Shown here in pieces: positions 35,833-47,484 of a DNA stretch of 64,000 nucleotides. Position 1 is the first letter of the stretch. Each line of letters begins with the position of its first letter. Below the pieces are notes generated by a model that worked only from the letters and a program-made list of their open reading frames with translations, did not search any database and was not told where the DNA came from. This DNA comes from Marasmius tenuissimus (Eukaryota; Basidiomycota; Agaricomycetes; Agaricales; Marasmiaceae): the NCBI GenBank assembly GCA_029532415.1, contig JAQOTA010000047.1:2666001-2730000 (forward strand), given 5' to 3'. Position numbers and translations under genes: made by a program.

Positions 35833-36429
35833 ATGTTCCACGCTCGCTCAGCCACTTTCTCCTCGTCAGCCCTCAAATTAATACTCAACTCTGCACATAC
35901 CCGTGCCCATCACAATCATGCTCAAACCTACCGACAAGACTTTCGGATAATCAACTACAATATCATGAAATCCAGGACTAAGAGGCCTTCGAAGGTAAGT
36001 TCTGATACGCTCTGTACTCTGAAGATCCATGCCAACATCTAAATCCCTAACTCATATCGTTACGTTCCCGAACAGAATAAATACCTAATAGATGTCCGCG
36101 AACACGACGAAGTCGTTCACGGCATGATCCCCTCGGCCGTAAACCTTCCCCTATCAAATCTCGGTAACTCCCTACGTTATTCTCCCGAACGTTTTGAGAA
36201 GGCATACGGTTTTCCAAAGCCGCAGAGGAATAATGAGATCATCTTTTATTGTACAAAGGGATTGAGGAGTAAGACGGCGAGCGAGATTGCGTGCAGCAGT
36301 GGGTTTACAAAGTGAGTTGTTGTCTATTTCGTATGGGTAGAGCGATCTAACTCTAATTTGCCCAGTATCTTGGCTTACGAGGGATCTTGGTTGGAGTGGG
36401 AGCGAAGAGAGCTCGGAAAGAGGTATTAG
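35833..36429 (+). CDS. Single-domain rhodanese (thiosulfate sulfurtransferase-like)
   Basis: Transfers sulfane sulfur through an active-site Cys persulfide. Three exons (introns about 35,994-36,075 and 36,312-36,366) read through to the stop at 36427. The domain runs KYLIDVREHDEVVHGMIPSA, VNLPLSNLG, IIFYCTKGLRSKTASEIA and NILAYEGSWLEWERRE. The active loop is CTKGLRS, a six-residue loop after the Cys-bearing strand, as in sulfurtransferases rather than Cdc25-type phosphatases. The N-terminus (MFHARSATFSSSALKLILN) is basic and acid-free for over 30 residues, consistent with mitochondrial targeting. About 150 residues, normal for a one-domain rhodanese. Confidence 0.9.
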
Positions 36430-36640
36430 GGCTGGTGGAGTTGATCCGCTCTCGTCATGGCGGGCGTGTCGGGATACACTATCTGTATACAAAATTTGAC
36501 AAGAAGGATCCTGGCCTCCCGCCTATGATCACCATGCCTGCAGTCAAGCATATTTAGGAGCCCTACATATACATTCCGCAAACAAAACAAGCTATAAAAT
36601 CTCAGGAAACCACAAATTCACGTTACCTAGAGGCTAAATC

Positions 36641-39040
36641 TCATCCTCTCCCCGGATACTCCGGTGGTGGAACGTCATCCACCCTCGATCTGGAATCACC
36701 GTCACTCCCCGGCCTCTGACTTAGTACCCTCATAACATGCTCCATGTCACTACGAAGTCGCAAAACGTCCTCATTCAAATGCCGCGATCGTCCATCGTCC
36801 ATTGAGGGTGGTTGGACTTGCCCAGGCCCTTCGCCCTGTTGAGCCTGTCCCTGAGACGAGGGGGGTTCTCCTCCATCACCGATATCCCCACTTTGGAGAC
36901 TGGGTTGATGTCTCAACGCTCCAGATGAAGTCAGGACACCACCCGGTGAATGTCCGTTCTTTTCACGAGGCGTTGAAGTTGAGTAATTTGTGAATGGCTC
37001 GATTGATGAGCTGACCTGCTCCAAGCCTCGAGGTTCGACCTCTTGACTTGCACCATTCAAGCGACGTCTTCTTCGCATGCAGAACCAGATTGCAAGGACG
37101 AGACCCAAGAGACCCACTAAACCTCCAACTACGCCTCCCGCGATTGCCTTCGTATTCGATGATTTAGTGTTCGAGGGATTAGGCTCTCCGTGATCAGGAC
37201 TACCTCCTGATAATCGTATCGCGTCGATTAAAACCTGCTGAGCAGTAATCTGGGCATCGAGGTCGAGATCTACTTTTGCTGATGGATCCGGGGCGGGTCC
37301 AGTCCAGTTGACGTTATAGACGTTGCTCCCGGAGACGGTGCTTTGGTCGAGTATGGCGTTATACTACCCATGGTTTAAGTATAAAATAGGCATCGTAGGC
37401 AAGGGTAGAATGTTTGAGTACCTGGACTGAAAGGTAATTCTCGATCTCAGTACGAATACTTGAAGCCGTATTCCGTTCGTATAACGTGGTGAGGCCTCGA
37501 GGTAGGTTGATGTTACCCATTAGCGTACCTAAAGCAAGCTCTCAGCTCTCGACATGTTACAGAGAAACAACAGGAAAACTCACCCGCTTGTCTAAGTATC
37601 TCATCATTCGTATGCCAACTCGGATTAGTGAGGGCCGTTGTAACACTTCCTGTGACCCTAGACACAGGCTTTTCGGTATTTGTGCACATTCAAAAACCAG
37701 AACAAGCACTCACATCTCCTCGCCATCCCCATAGACTCCCAATGCACCAATCCACGCACCCACATTTCCCGAGTCACCTGACGCCGCAACAGTACAGTTC
37801 GTCGATTCGGCCGAGTTCAACGATATCGAGTTGTCTGGTATGTATTGGGATGTTCGTAGAAGCTGCGTTCGGATGAAGTTGAAAGATGAGGTGGCGTAGT
37901 CGAAGTATGTTTGATTTGAAGTTGATTCTTTGAGAAGTGAAGATAATCTGATCGTACATGGAGAAGAGAGTATGAGGAGGGAGGTCAAATTTGGATGCTT
38001 GAGATCTCAAGGGAGACGAGGAGAATACGTTAGAAAGTAGCTGGGGGTTATCACGATAAGTTGGTACTCGTTGGACGACTGAAGGAAACGGGCTTACGCC
38101 GTAGGCAACAAAGAAACAACTCCATCGTTGGGATTGAGATTCTACACGTGAGACACTTGAGTTTAGTCTCGCATCATTCTCAAACACCGAGAAGACGAAC
38201 ATCAAATGTTCCGCCCACGACGCTGTCTTCAAACGAATGAGTCAGCATGTTGTAGAAAAAAGAATCAATGGCTCCGTGAACTTACTATCAAAACACTTCG
38301 CTTGAATCGTAAAATTCTTCCCCTCCACTCGTCCAGAAGTCGGAATCGTCCACCTTTGGGCCCATACCCACCAGTTGACTGCAAAGCTCAAGAACGCTTC
38401 GTCTTTGTATGTGGTGAAGGCGCGTATCGCTGCATAACCGTATGTTCTGCCAATAGGGGGAATGAGTTCGGAGCCGCTCGGGATCTCTTAGCTCACTGAC
38501 AGTCCGTCCCGTAGGAACTATGTACAAGCGAGTAGAAGGGTTCAGTCAACAGAATCTGGTACAGAATATTGACTAACGGGATTGACACTAGAACGAAAAC
38601 GTCAACCACTTTAAAGTTTAGAGTTCAATGAAGACTTACCTATCCCTCTCACTTTCCCTTGCACCCAGGTAACCCTTTAATCTATCCTTATAGTTGCTTT
38701 GCCCGGAAAACAGATCGAAATCTACCATCTGTGAGTAGAGGATTCCGGCTTGGTAGTATTTCGAGGCTACGATCGACGACCTTCAATCTAGCATATTCAT
38801 CCTGATGGTTAGTATCCTCACCGAGCTGCCCATCGGATGTAAATCTAGCAATTGCTTGCTCGAGAGCATTGTGCGCAACCTGAACCCGGTTGTCGAATGT
38901 CGATGCAATACTTGGTTTCTTCACGTATGATCCAAAGACCCATTAGTTCGCGGCTTTGTAGGCTCTTTGATGACCCAAGGTTGAATCGCTTACCCGCCAG
39001 CTAGAAGCATCAAGGGACGAAGACATCTCTCATAAGGAAT
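36641..39040 (-). CDS. GH76-like alpha-mannanase-type protein with membrane anchor and PPEY tail
   Basis: GH76 enzymes act on alpha-1,6-mannan; in fungi relatives (Dcw1/Dfg5 type) help attach wall proteins. Many small exons read: NRVQVAHNALEQAIARFTS; YYQAGILYSQMVDFDLFSGQ; TYGYAAIRAFTTYKDEAFLS; WTIPTSGRVEGKNFTIQAKC; SSLLKESTSNQTYFDYATSS; NINLPRGLTTLYERN; SGSNVYNVNWTGPAPDPS. After the domain come a Ser/Asn stalk, a transmembrane helix (AIAGGVVGGLVGLLGLVLAI), CMRRRRR and a cytosolic tail of about 130 residues ending VDDVPPPEYPGRG. I could not see the catalytic Asp-Asp pair, so activity is uncertain. The first exon (near 38,995-39,040, hydrophobic LRPLMLLAG) and exact exon borders are tentative. 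Assignment rests on remembered family motifs. Confidence 0.75.
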
Positions 39041-40211
39041 GGGGACCGAGCAAAGAAAAGCGATGGTGGGCGCTGGGGAAAAGGTGGTGGGAGTATAGCG
39101 ACAAGCTCCGGACACGATCAGGTGGACTCCCATTTGCCTCCCGGCAGCTTGAGTCAAAGCTCCCGAACCCAATTACATTTAGAAATTGGGCGGGACCTTG
39201 GGACGTGTCATGATGAGCCTCGAAATGATCATCAACCTCGAAACCGGAAAAAGGCTAATCATATTACCTTCGGGACTCGGCGTGCATCATGACAGCCTCC
39301 AATATAGGTCTGTCAAGTGTGCGAGCAGAAATATATACCTTCGAGACGCCCATGTGAGACCGAACTCTCTTGAATACTCGCCGAGCTGTCGGGAAAGACG
39401 GAAAAGCCAAAATGAGTGAGCTGAGTATGAGTAGCTTCACACCAAAAACGCCAACCTTTCCCCTGAAGGCACGGGTGATCGGAAAGAATTCCGGAGACAG
39501 CAGGGTTTAGTAAAACAGACGGTTGCCCAAATTGCCGATGTGTCCAAGATCCATAAGTTTGTACAAAAACCTGTGTAGATATCACTACTACTGATAGATG
39601 ACTAGACCAGTTTTCCGCCGGAACAGCCGAAAAGAGAACAAAACGTGCAATTCCTGTACGGCTGTCCCGTGACCTACCTGTTTTCCCAGAAATCCAAAGA
39701 TGCCCTGGAAGGAAGAATATTGGCGTTCCAGATGTGTGCGGATGTGTGGCGGAAAGATGATGTATCCCGGAGATATCCTGGAAACTCCGGTTTTTCAACT
39801 TCCTTCCCGGGTACCTTTCAGCCGTACCAAAACATAACCTTCCTGGATGGCCGGATACAACCTCTTTTTGTTCTTCGTTCAGTACTACAACTCTATGATA
39901 CATCTGTGTGCGTATCATGCTTAGTGAAATAAGACAGAATAGATGAAAGATTGGTGCCATGCTCTGGATTTCTGATATACAAACAGTCTTAACAACACTA
40001 TGGACTACATACAGGTCATTTCTTTGGCCCTTTATCGGCTCGCCTGTCCGCTCAGGAGAAAGTGTTTGGTGTACCAGTTGTGCTTATTACTCCTCAGTTG
40101 CAATTTCTCACAAGTTGGATTAGATCGTTGGTCCTTGTTACTCAGTTATGGTACCTCTGACTTTGATTCTCGCGGCAAGATCGAAAAAAGACACACTAAT
40201 GGGAAGCGACT
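39041..40211. other. Intergenic DNA; unassigned long frame on minus strand
   Basis: A minus frame (39313-39960) of 215 codons is open, but its composition is Ser/Gly/His/Phe-mixed with no domain I recognise, and it overlaps a plus frame 39645-39932. No splice-supported gene or repeat is evident. Treated as unassigned. Confidence 0.35.
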
Positions 40212-40312
40212 GGCCAACGTGGGGATCGAACCCAAGACCTTCGCGTTATAATTGATAGCATTTTCCATGCACAATATTAGCACGACGCTCTAACCAGCTG
40301 AGCTAGTCGGCC
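40212..40312 (-). tRNA. tRNA-Ile(AAT) with 28-nt intron
   Basis: Minus-strand GGCCGACTAGCTCAGCTGG start, anticodon loop CTAATA..A with anticodon AAT, T-arm GGGTTCGATCCCC and acceptor GTTGGCC. Exons are nearly identical to the gene at 14,269-14,365, but the intron differs in sequence and length (28 versus 24 nt). Mature length is 73 nt. Confidence 0.92.
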
Positions 40313-40396
40313 ACCGATTGTGACGTCGGGCAAGACATCACAACGCTGTCAATATCTAGACAAAGTTCAAGGCACAAGATGCCGACGGTTCAACTT

Positions 40397-41241
40397 CTAG
40401 CGATGACGGACAGTTGCGTTATATGTATGGCCTCTTACCCTCAGTTCACATCCTGAGCAAAGCTCACCCGACGTTATTCCTGAACCCACTGTGTCAGTAC
40501 TACATCGTGGACAGCAAGGCCGAGTAGGAACGCACTGAATCTGTCCATCCACATTTCCCACAGGGTGGTACTCGCATGCGAACATTTTGCTAGTTCGGTA
40601 CTTGATGCGTCGAGGAGGGGGGAAAGACCGAACAAACAAACGACTGTCAGCATCATGTATGCGCATAAAATCTACCAAAACGACCACTCACGGCCAAATC
40701 CCCACGATTTGGGTAGAGGTGTGGGCACCAAGCGACCGCGCATCCGACTTGTTTCGTAGCTTTCCATACCATCTGGGTGTAGTGAGATGGGCGAGGGTTG
40801 TAAGGGTTGTACGAGTCTGCATATGGAACGAACAAAGGTCAGCACGAGAAGCGCGAAGGAAGGTGTTGAGACGCACATCGCTCGTTGATCCAATACCCAA
40901 CACCATTCTCAACGTCATAGTCTTCACCGTATCCCCACGCCAGGTTTTCTATGGAACCCATCGAGCATTAGTATGTTTGATCGGGCAAAGATAACCAGCT
41001 GGTAAGACGTACCACCCCACTGGCCTTTCGAGTGCCTTCTGACACATTTGTCTGCCCAATTCTGCGCGTACATAGCCAATTCGTCGTTCCAAGTCAAAGG
41101 CTCAGCATTTGTCACAGCCCGAAGATCGTTGTGTAGGCGAAGATAGTCTTCTGGAGTAGGATTACGCTCTGCCGCTGCGTTTACGTGGGCGAGTATGCTG
41201 AGGATCAAGACGGTGTAGGGCTTGAGGATGTTCAAACCCAT
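40397..41241 (-). CDS. CAP/PR-1 family secreted protein
   Basis: Secreted cysteine-rich CAP-domain protein; fungal members bind sterols or lipids in some cases. Start at 41241 gives signal peptide MGLNILKPYTVLILSILAHV. The domain follows: DYLRLHNDLRAVTNAEPLTW, YAQNWADKCVRRHSKGQWGG, then across an intron ENLAWGYGEDYDVENGVGYW, across another RPSHYTQMVWKATKQVGCAV, and after a third MFACEYHPVGNVDGQ. The CAP signature HYTQMVW and the cavity His and Glu positions are present. The C-terminus continues through a Cys-rich stretch (CVPTRPCCPRC..) beyond the usual end and may include a mis-called exon. About 20 residues of signal plus 150-200 mature residues. Confidence 0.88.
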
Positions 41242-41911
41242 GTCTCTGAAGTCGAGTGGTGGTACTGCTGTTGGAGACAAATGTAATGGTGTTTAGAGAA
41301 AAAGAGAATCGGACAAACCGACTCGCAACTCACCAATATATACCCCAAGCCCCAAAACCCAGACATTTTGCCCAAAAATTGTGCCAAGCTCTTCTCTTTT
41401 AATGTCGGCACCACGGTTCTGAAACAGACACCCTGAGGTTCTAGTTTGTGTTTCTCGACATCCATTCGCGAGTCAAGTGAAGCGATCGTTTGAGTTGTCT
41501 CGGCTGCCCAAGGTCAGATAAAAATGGCGATTCGGAGGAGAGAGAAATAAATAACAGTCGTCGAGATAGACAGAGAGGCAAAATTTCAGCTGGTTTTCGA
41601 GCAGAACATCGGTGGTGACTGGTGTGGGGTCCGTCGTCTCATGAGCGCTTAAAGTTACTGGCCGACAACCGAGTCTCACGTGCTCGGATCGGTATCTCCC
41701 GGACCCGGGACAGAGTTTTCGGGCTCATCACGCGTGTTGAACTTCGACTAGCTTTTGACTCAAACGGCTATCTTTTGTCGTCGACTCCTCCTCAGAATCA
41801 CGCTGAATTTCAGTACTGATCAAGGATGAAAGTGAGAATTAGATTGTATAACTATCGGTTCTGACCATTCACTACCTTGCCTAGCACGATCACACCACTG
41901 GAAATTCCAGG
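41242..41911. other. Divergent promoter region between CAP and MYND genes
   Basis: Head-to-head spacing of about 670 nt. No extra gene; the frame 41232-41465 (-) is an upstream extension of the CAP frame without a better start. Confidence 0.45.
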
Positions 41912-43965
41912 ATGTACAGCACACCCGCCGATCCAGGCCAAACTCTCCGCCGTAGTCCCGACCTTCTCGATTACGACTTTATCAATAAAGCCAGATCACG
42001 CTTTATAAACGTAACTAGCGCCATCGGTTCCCTCAAGAAGATTGGTGGCCCTCCCACGTCGCCGCCTGACCCATCGCATCCCTCAAGTCAAGTAACAACC
42101 GTACTTCTCATCTTCGCGTGCTTGAGCGCATATCTCGAGCTATATGGGCCATCGGCAGCTATTGCTATCAAAACCAACTGGACTAATCTCTTCGGTCCAT
42201 GGGTTCGATATCTCGTCGAAGGATTCATCTTGGTCGGGGAGAAACCGTCAACAATAGAGGGGATGGACGTGCTTCGGTATTCGATGAGCTTCACTCCGCT
42301 GCTTTTATATCGTCGGAAGGTGCCGCAGAGGATGGACGACCACTCCGAGCTACGAAAGACGGACCCCTACTTGCAAACACTGTTTGCCCAAGTGTTGCTG
42401 AAGACATTTGATGAATCTCATCCTACGTGGAGGATGTGGTCGACTCAGCTATACCATCTTCAAGAATCCTCGAAATCCTCCGCGAGCCACATATCTCTTA
42501 TGACCAACGCGGACTTTCTACGCAACACACCCTTCCGAAATGCCACTCCCACAGACGTCGGGGTGATCTTTGTTCGACATCTCAATCACATTGCCCATAC
42601 ATGTACGACACTCTCACCTCACGAACTGCGAGATGTGAAGTACTTCTTCTCAACGTTGTTCAATGAGGATTTCCATAATCACCCTATTCTCTCAACCGGC
42701 GTCGCCCATTACGCAGTCCCGGCGTTAGTAAACGTCATATCTGCCCTCCTCCACAAACGTAAATCTTTGAAGATAGTCCATCAGAACGACCCCGAGATCG
42801 AACGTAGCAACGATGTTGAATGCCAGGACGCATACTATATTGTTGATCGGGCAATCCAGCTGCTTCGTATCTTACTACGTGGTCTCGAGGTCAGCGCAGT
42901 GGAAGCTGGGATATTTAACGCGATCTTCAGATCGTTTCCCTGCTTTTACCGGGTCAAGCGTTATTTCAAGGAAGCATGGGTCGGAGATCTGGATCGAGGC
43001 TTTCGCAATATTTTGGAGGGCGTTGCGGCTATGCTGGTATATCCCCCTGTTTTGCGGTGCTTCCTCCGAACTGCACAGAGGATTGAGAAGCGACCGCAGT
43101 TGGAAGAGAAGATGCAAAGGAAGTGGCCCGCCTTCTGGGAGAATTGGCAACTTACAAAGAACAAGGCTTCTTTACGGGACTTCTATCGACGGACCACAAG
43201 GGAGAGGGGGATTTCGGTCTGTGATTGCTCACAGGTACCTTGTTCTTCTTCGTATTTGGGATCGATACTGATAAAGCCCCCCCTCCTTCCTTCCTCTCAG
43301 TGTCCAGACATGAAACCCGACAGCCAGGGCGCTGGCTCGTATCTTCGTTGCGCCGGATGTCTCAGCGTCGTCTATTGCTCTCACGACTGCCGTAAGAAAG
43401 ACTGGAAAGCAGGGCATCGCATGCGATGTCTAGGACTTGCCAAGTTGAGACGTGGTAAGTTACCTATTTTAGACATATACGATCTTCTCATCATCGTCGT
43501 TCACGGTCTATAGAGGGAAACTCCCCAGTATCCGCTCACAACGTTCGACTGTTCCGACTTTGTGTAAGATCTTCGATCTGGCAGGACGCCCACGAAATCA
43601 ATCTCCAAGTTGAGACGTATCTCTCTGAGTTCTCGCCTCAAGGAAATCTTTCCGAAGACGGCAGACTATTGAGAGACGGCCTCAAAAACCCGATCGTCAT
43701 TCTCGATTTCCATGCCGCGGATGTGGAATTACCGGTTCCTCAAGTGATGGATATGAATGAATTATTTAGCGCGACGAAGCCGGCAGCATCGAAGGTTCTA
43801 CAGCAGTGGCGCGACGCGAGGGTAGTCAAAGGAAATATCTTGGTGATAGGGTTTTTCCCGCAGAGTTCGATACCTAATGGGCCATGGCTTGTAGTAGACC
43901 TGTACGAGTACCCAATACGTACCAGTCAGGCATCGCGTTTTGAGGACGAGGTTATCTTGGATTGA
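41912..43965 (+). CDS. MYND zinc-finger protein of unknown function
   Basis: A long first exon (MYSTPADPGQTLRRSPDLLD onward, about 440 residues of helical sequence without a known domain) leads into a C-terminal MYND finger. The finger begins ISVCDCSQ, crosses an intron of about 67 nt ending CTCTCAG, and continues CPD, LRCAGCLSVVYCSHDCRKKD and WKAGHRMRC, giving the Cys/His pattern for two zinc ions. A second intron (GTAAGTTACC..CTATAG, about 43,453-43,512) joins to a tail ending FEDEVILD. MYND fingers are protein-interaction modules. Such C-terminal MYND proteins are expanded in agaricomycetes with unknown roles. Total about 630 residues; no lesion seen. Confidence 0.88.
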
Positions 43966-44185
43966 CAGGGAGCAGGTTATGCGTACTAGATAGCTCATAT
44001 TGTATCTCTCGTCAATGGATCATCACTTCTCAGAAATCGTGTGAGTCAATCGGGGAAATGAGAATTCACCAGGATGGGAACTTCGAAGCAAGGGGCAGTA
44101 CGGCAGCGCTTGAGGCCTAGAAAGCAATTACCTATTCCGGTAGGCAGTGAGGTTTCTTCAAGCCTTGAAGCTTAACCACAAATGC
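43966..44185. other. Short intergenic gap
   Basis: Nothing recognised between the MYND gene and the DUF6533-like relic. Confidence 0.4.
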
Positions 44186-45126
44186 ACTTATATGCTATGT
44201 TTTCTCGGACCCGGAGGCTGTTAACCATCATGGTGGCTATCTTGCGACTACCTTCGTTCCAACGTCTGCGGCCATTGCTGCCATAATGAAGACCATCATG
44301 TATTTTAAATATCTCAGGCGAGCTCATCACGATTATGTACCCATTGCTATCTACTCACGAGCGACACAGGGACAACGAGTACCACGTTGTTTGCAGGATC
44401 ACAACTATCATTTCGCGCGCCGCACAATGTACCCTACAAGTTATTTGCGTCCTGGATCTCGATACTGGCGTTTGAGACGTTTCTATGTTGTCTAGCGCTG
44501 TTTCGAGTACACCGGACGTGCTGGTCCGAGATACCTCATTCCAGTTTGGGAAACAGTGGTGAGGGTACTGGTACGTCAGTCGTGTGGATCCTCGTGCGAG
44601 TTCTCCCCCTCCTCTTGGTTGAGGACGAGAACTCAATGGTTTTCTCTCACTGCCTCATCAACATGCTCGCAATATATCTGATGAATCTTCTAGTTTAGGG
44701 AAAAGATGTACGTTTCTTGCGGTTTCGGGTCACTGATATAATGACTCGGACTGGTCGCTCATGATTGAGATTCGTAGATGAACTTTGGAGAAGGTCCGAT
44801 TGGTTGGTTAGTAGCGATGCCTTGAGTGCTTGGAAATCAGGACATTCTCAATGTCCGTCAAGCTGGCTGCGACGTCGAACAACAAAATACCCGAGTTCAG
44901 TCTCAATCCTACACTTCATATTCATGTATAACGCCAAACTAAGCAGCCATCGGAATCCCACGCGGAGCAAAAGCTGGCGTCTGAAAAGACGATCGAGAAG
45001 GCAGGACATGGAGGAATGGAAGAGGTGGAGCCGGAGGCACTGACCGACTTGGAGATGGCGCAATTGAGGGAGTTGAGAGTTGATTCGATTTACAATCATC
45101 TTGATCGGAATTTTCTGCGGCTGTGA
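44186..45126 (+). pseudogene. DUF6533-like multipass membrane protein, decayed
   Basis: Pieces of the seven-helix agaricomycete family remain in several frames. The clearest are FASWISILAFETFLCCLALF, WILVRVLPLLLVEDENSMVF followed by CLINMLAIYLMNLL, then NFGEGPIGWLVAMP-stop-VLGNQDILNVRQAG, and a cytosolic tail EALTDLEMAQLRELRVDSIY to the stop at 45124. The N-terminal helices (signature W-D pattern) are missing or broken and there is an in-frame TGA where the family usually has Cys. Introns could rescue some breaks but not the missing N-terminus. Assignment is from memory of family motifs. Confidence 0.6.
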
Positions 45127-45872
45127 GAAGGTCGGAACTAATCAGGCAAGCTGTGTGTCCTTCTAATTATGTTCGGTGTACTGATGCCACACCAATGTAT
45201 ACTAATTCAAGTACGAGGCAAGGCAAACGATCAGAAGACGCGGGAGATAAACCCTGCACCTGCTGGGGCACTGGCATCGTCTTCTGACACGCCTATCTGC
45301 AAAGTGCGCTTTTTCTCGGGAGTTATTTCTCTCCCTGACTGCAACCAAACTGCGACGTCGACATAACAGCACTCTCTGCAACTCGCCTATAAGATGGGAT
45401 CAGTTAAGCGCCAATCTATCAAATCAAACGTTATGAAGAATGGACTCCACATTCTAGCCTATTGAGGCTGGATTGGTTTGTGCCTACTGCCGTTCCATCC
45501 ATGAAGTTGCTCCAGATAACTCACACCAAGACTCGGCACGAGTGCTCAGCGATCTCCCTCTCTTCAAAGGAAAGAAGTAGCTTGAACCTACGTCCGGACT
45601 TAACGACAACGCAACGCGAAGGTTCACCGATCAGTACACTAGCGGCAATGGGAACGCAATCGCCACTCATCATAAAACCAGGGTTAAGATGCACAGATTG
45701 ACGCCTCCACCGAGCGACGAGGCTGTTAAAGACACCGAACTTGGAGGCGCCTTCTGTGAATAGTGATTTTTAAGAGACGTTTGCCGTCAATCATGGCCTC
45801 CCGCCCTGCCTCAGCATCCTCTTAGTATCCTTCCCTCAGGCTTTCTGTCGAGGTTTTCAGATTTCGTATAAG
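45127..45872. other. Intergenic DNA, nothing recognised
   Basis: Short frames only. The final ~100 nt should hold the promoter/leader of the next gene. Confidence 0.45.
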
Positions 45873-47484
45873 ATGAATTCCTTTGGGATCTTGAGCTACT
45901 TAGTATTCTGGGCCAACTCTCTAGGAATCGTTCACGCTTTCACATTCTCGATTAACAGTCTGCCCATCGAATGTGGCCCACTATCAGTTTCATGGACAGG
46001 CGAGAATTATTCCTTCAGTGTGCGCCAGAGACTGACTTAGCTCTACTTCTTAGGCGGTCAACCACCATTCCGACTACTTGTCGTCACGGTAAATTTCTCC
46101 CCGTCATATCGACGAAAACAACCAAGCTCATCTTATTTTACAAAAGCCTGGTTTTCCTGGACTGAACATTTCTATTGACGATTCGAGCTTCAAGGACGGC
46201 AAAGGGACCTTCAACATCCCGTCGTTTAGTGTTTCCCGGTCTTTGAACATATTCTTTGCAATGTCGGATGCAAGTGGTCCAGTGAGTGGAGGGACGTCAG
46301 AGAAAATGACTGTTGGAAGTCCATTGAAAGGACAGACATGTAGTTCTACGCTGCCAGGTATGCACGGACGTATCCTTCTCCCTATACCTTCCCGCTAACT
46401 ACCCGACACTGTATACATAGCCGTCGATTTCGTCTTCTCGGCGAATAACCCGCTCGAACAATGCAGGTAAATACATTGACGTAATGTGAGAGCTCAAGAT
46501 TAACTACATTTCGCTGCTAGAGATTACCTTTTCGAGCGATACGAAAGCGCCGTCAAGCCCTTGACCCTCTTTGTGTGTATCATACCCCTAAAACATGCTG
46601 TTCATCTATTGACCACCACGATGAACAACCAGGCCTTCATACCTGGGGGTTCAGATTCATTTGTTCTCCCATCTCCGCCAGTCGATGCGGATAGCTTCAC
46701 CTGGACAGCCAATATATCAGCACAGACAGAAGTCGCATTCTGGGCAATCGACTCTCAGAACAGGAGAGGCGGGATATCTGAGCTCAAGCCGGTGGGTTCA
46801 TCCAGCGATACTTCATGTCTTGTACCCAAGGCAGCTTCCACCGGCTCTTCGTCGAGCGGCACAGGAACGACCACGTTCACCTCGTCCAATCCAGGGATTA
46901 GCCAGCCTTCTGGGTCAGAAACAGATCGGACCGAGGGTAAGAAGGGACTATCTACCGGCGAGATTGTCGGCATTGCAGTTGGAGTTGGGGTGGCTATCCC
47001 GGCGTTGCTGGCGCTACTATGGTACAGGCGGAGACAACGCCGAAGTTCTCAGGACCAACAGTATCCAACATATGCTCCCTCCGATTCGCCTTATGGTCCT
47101 CGGACAAGTGTTTATCGTTCTCTTCCATTACAGTCGCCACCGATGCGATATGTAGCCGAACCCTTCAACCCGCCCGGAGGAATCTACTCCCAAAATCCAC
47201 ACAGCTCCGATCCGTTTACGGCTAGCCCAAGCCAGAACTACCAACAATACCCTGAAACTAGCTATCACGGCTACAACCCTGGCGGCGGGGCGCCCTCAAC
47301 CTCCTCTGCGATCGGAGGCGCTACCTCTAATGGTCACCCTCAGTATGTCGTTCACCAGGATGCCGCTGAGGCAATGGTTAATTTACCGCCTCATTATCGG
47401 GATCGTCGGGATCCCATCACAATGTCGTATCCAGGAAACGTCGGTTCATTCCCTAATCAAGGTGGAGATCAAAAGACCGGGTGA
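45873..47484 (+). CDS. Single-pass membrane protein with SWTGG ectodomain and PPHY tail
   Basis: Family common in agaricomycetes, function unknown. Signal peptide MNSFGILSYLVFWANSLG, then HAFTFSINSLPIECGPLSV and the SWTGGQPPF motif formed across an intron with a GC donor (46000-46053). Further introns (about 46,091-46,153, 46,359-46,421, 46,468-46,520 and 46,573-46,632) link LNISIDDSSFKDGKGTFNIP, AMSDASGPVSGGTS, VDFVFSANNPLEQCRDYLFE and FIPGGSDSFVLPSPPVDADS. A Cys-terminated ectodomain (SDTSCLVP) is followed by a Ser/Thr stalk, transmembrane helix (IVGIAVGVGVAIPALLALLW), YRRRQRR, and a Tyr/Pro/Ser-rich cytosolic tail with MVNLPPHYRDR. About 400 residues. Distantly similar in plan to the three PPEY proteins. 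Confidence 0.88.

Noticed and set aside
27445..39040. Idea of a metabolic gene cluster (mannosidase, sulfotransferase, GSTs, rhodanese, GH76)
   Set aside because: No core biosynthetic gene, mixed orientations and housekeeping-like families; adjacency alone does not support a pathway.
39313..39960. 215-codon minus-strand frame
   Set aside because: Open but with no recognisable domain, no splice support and mixed unlikely composition. Left unassigned rather than called a gene.
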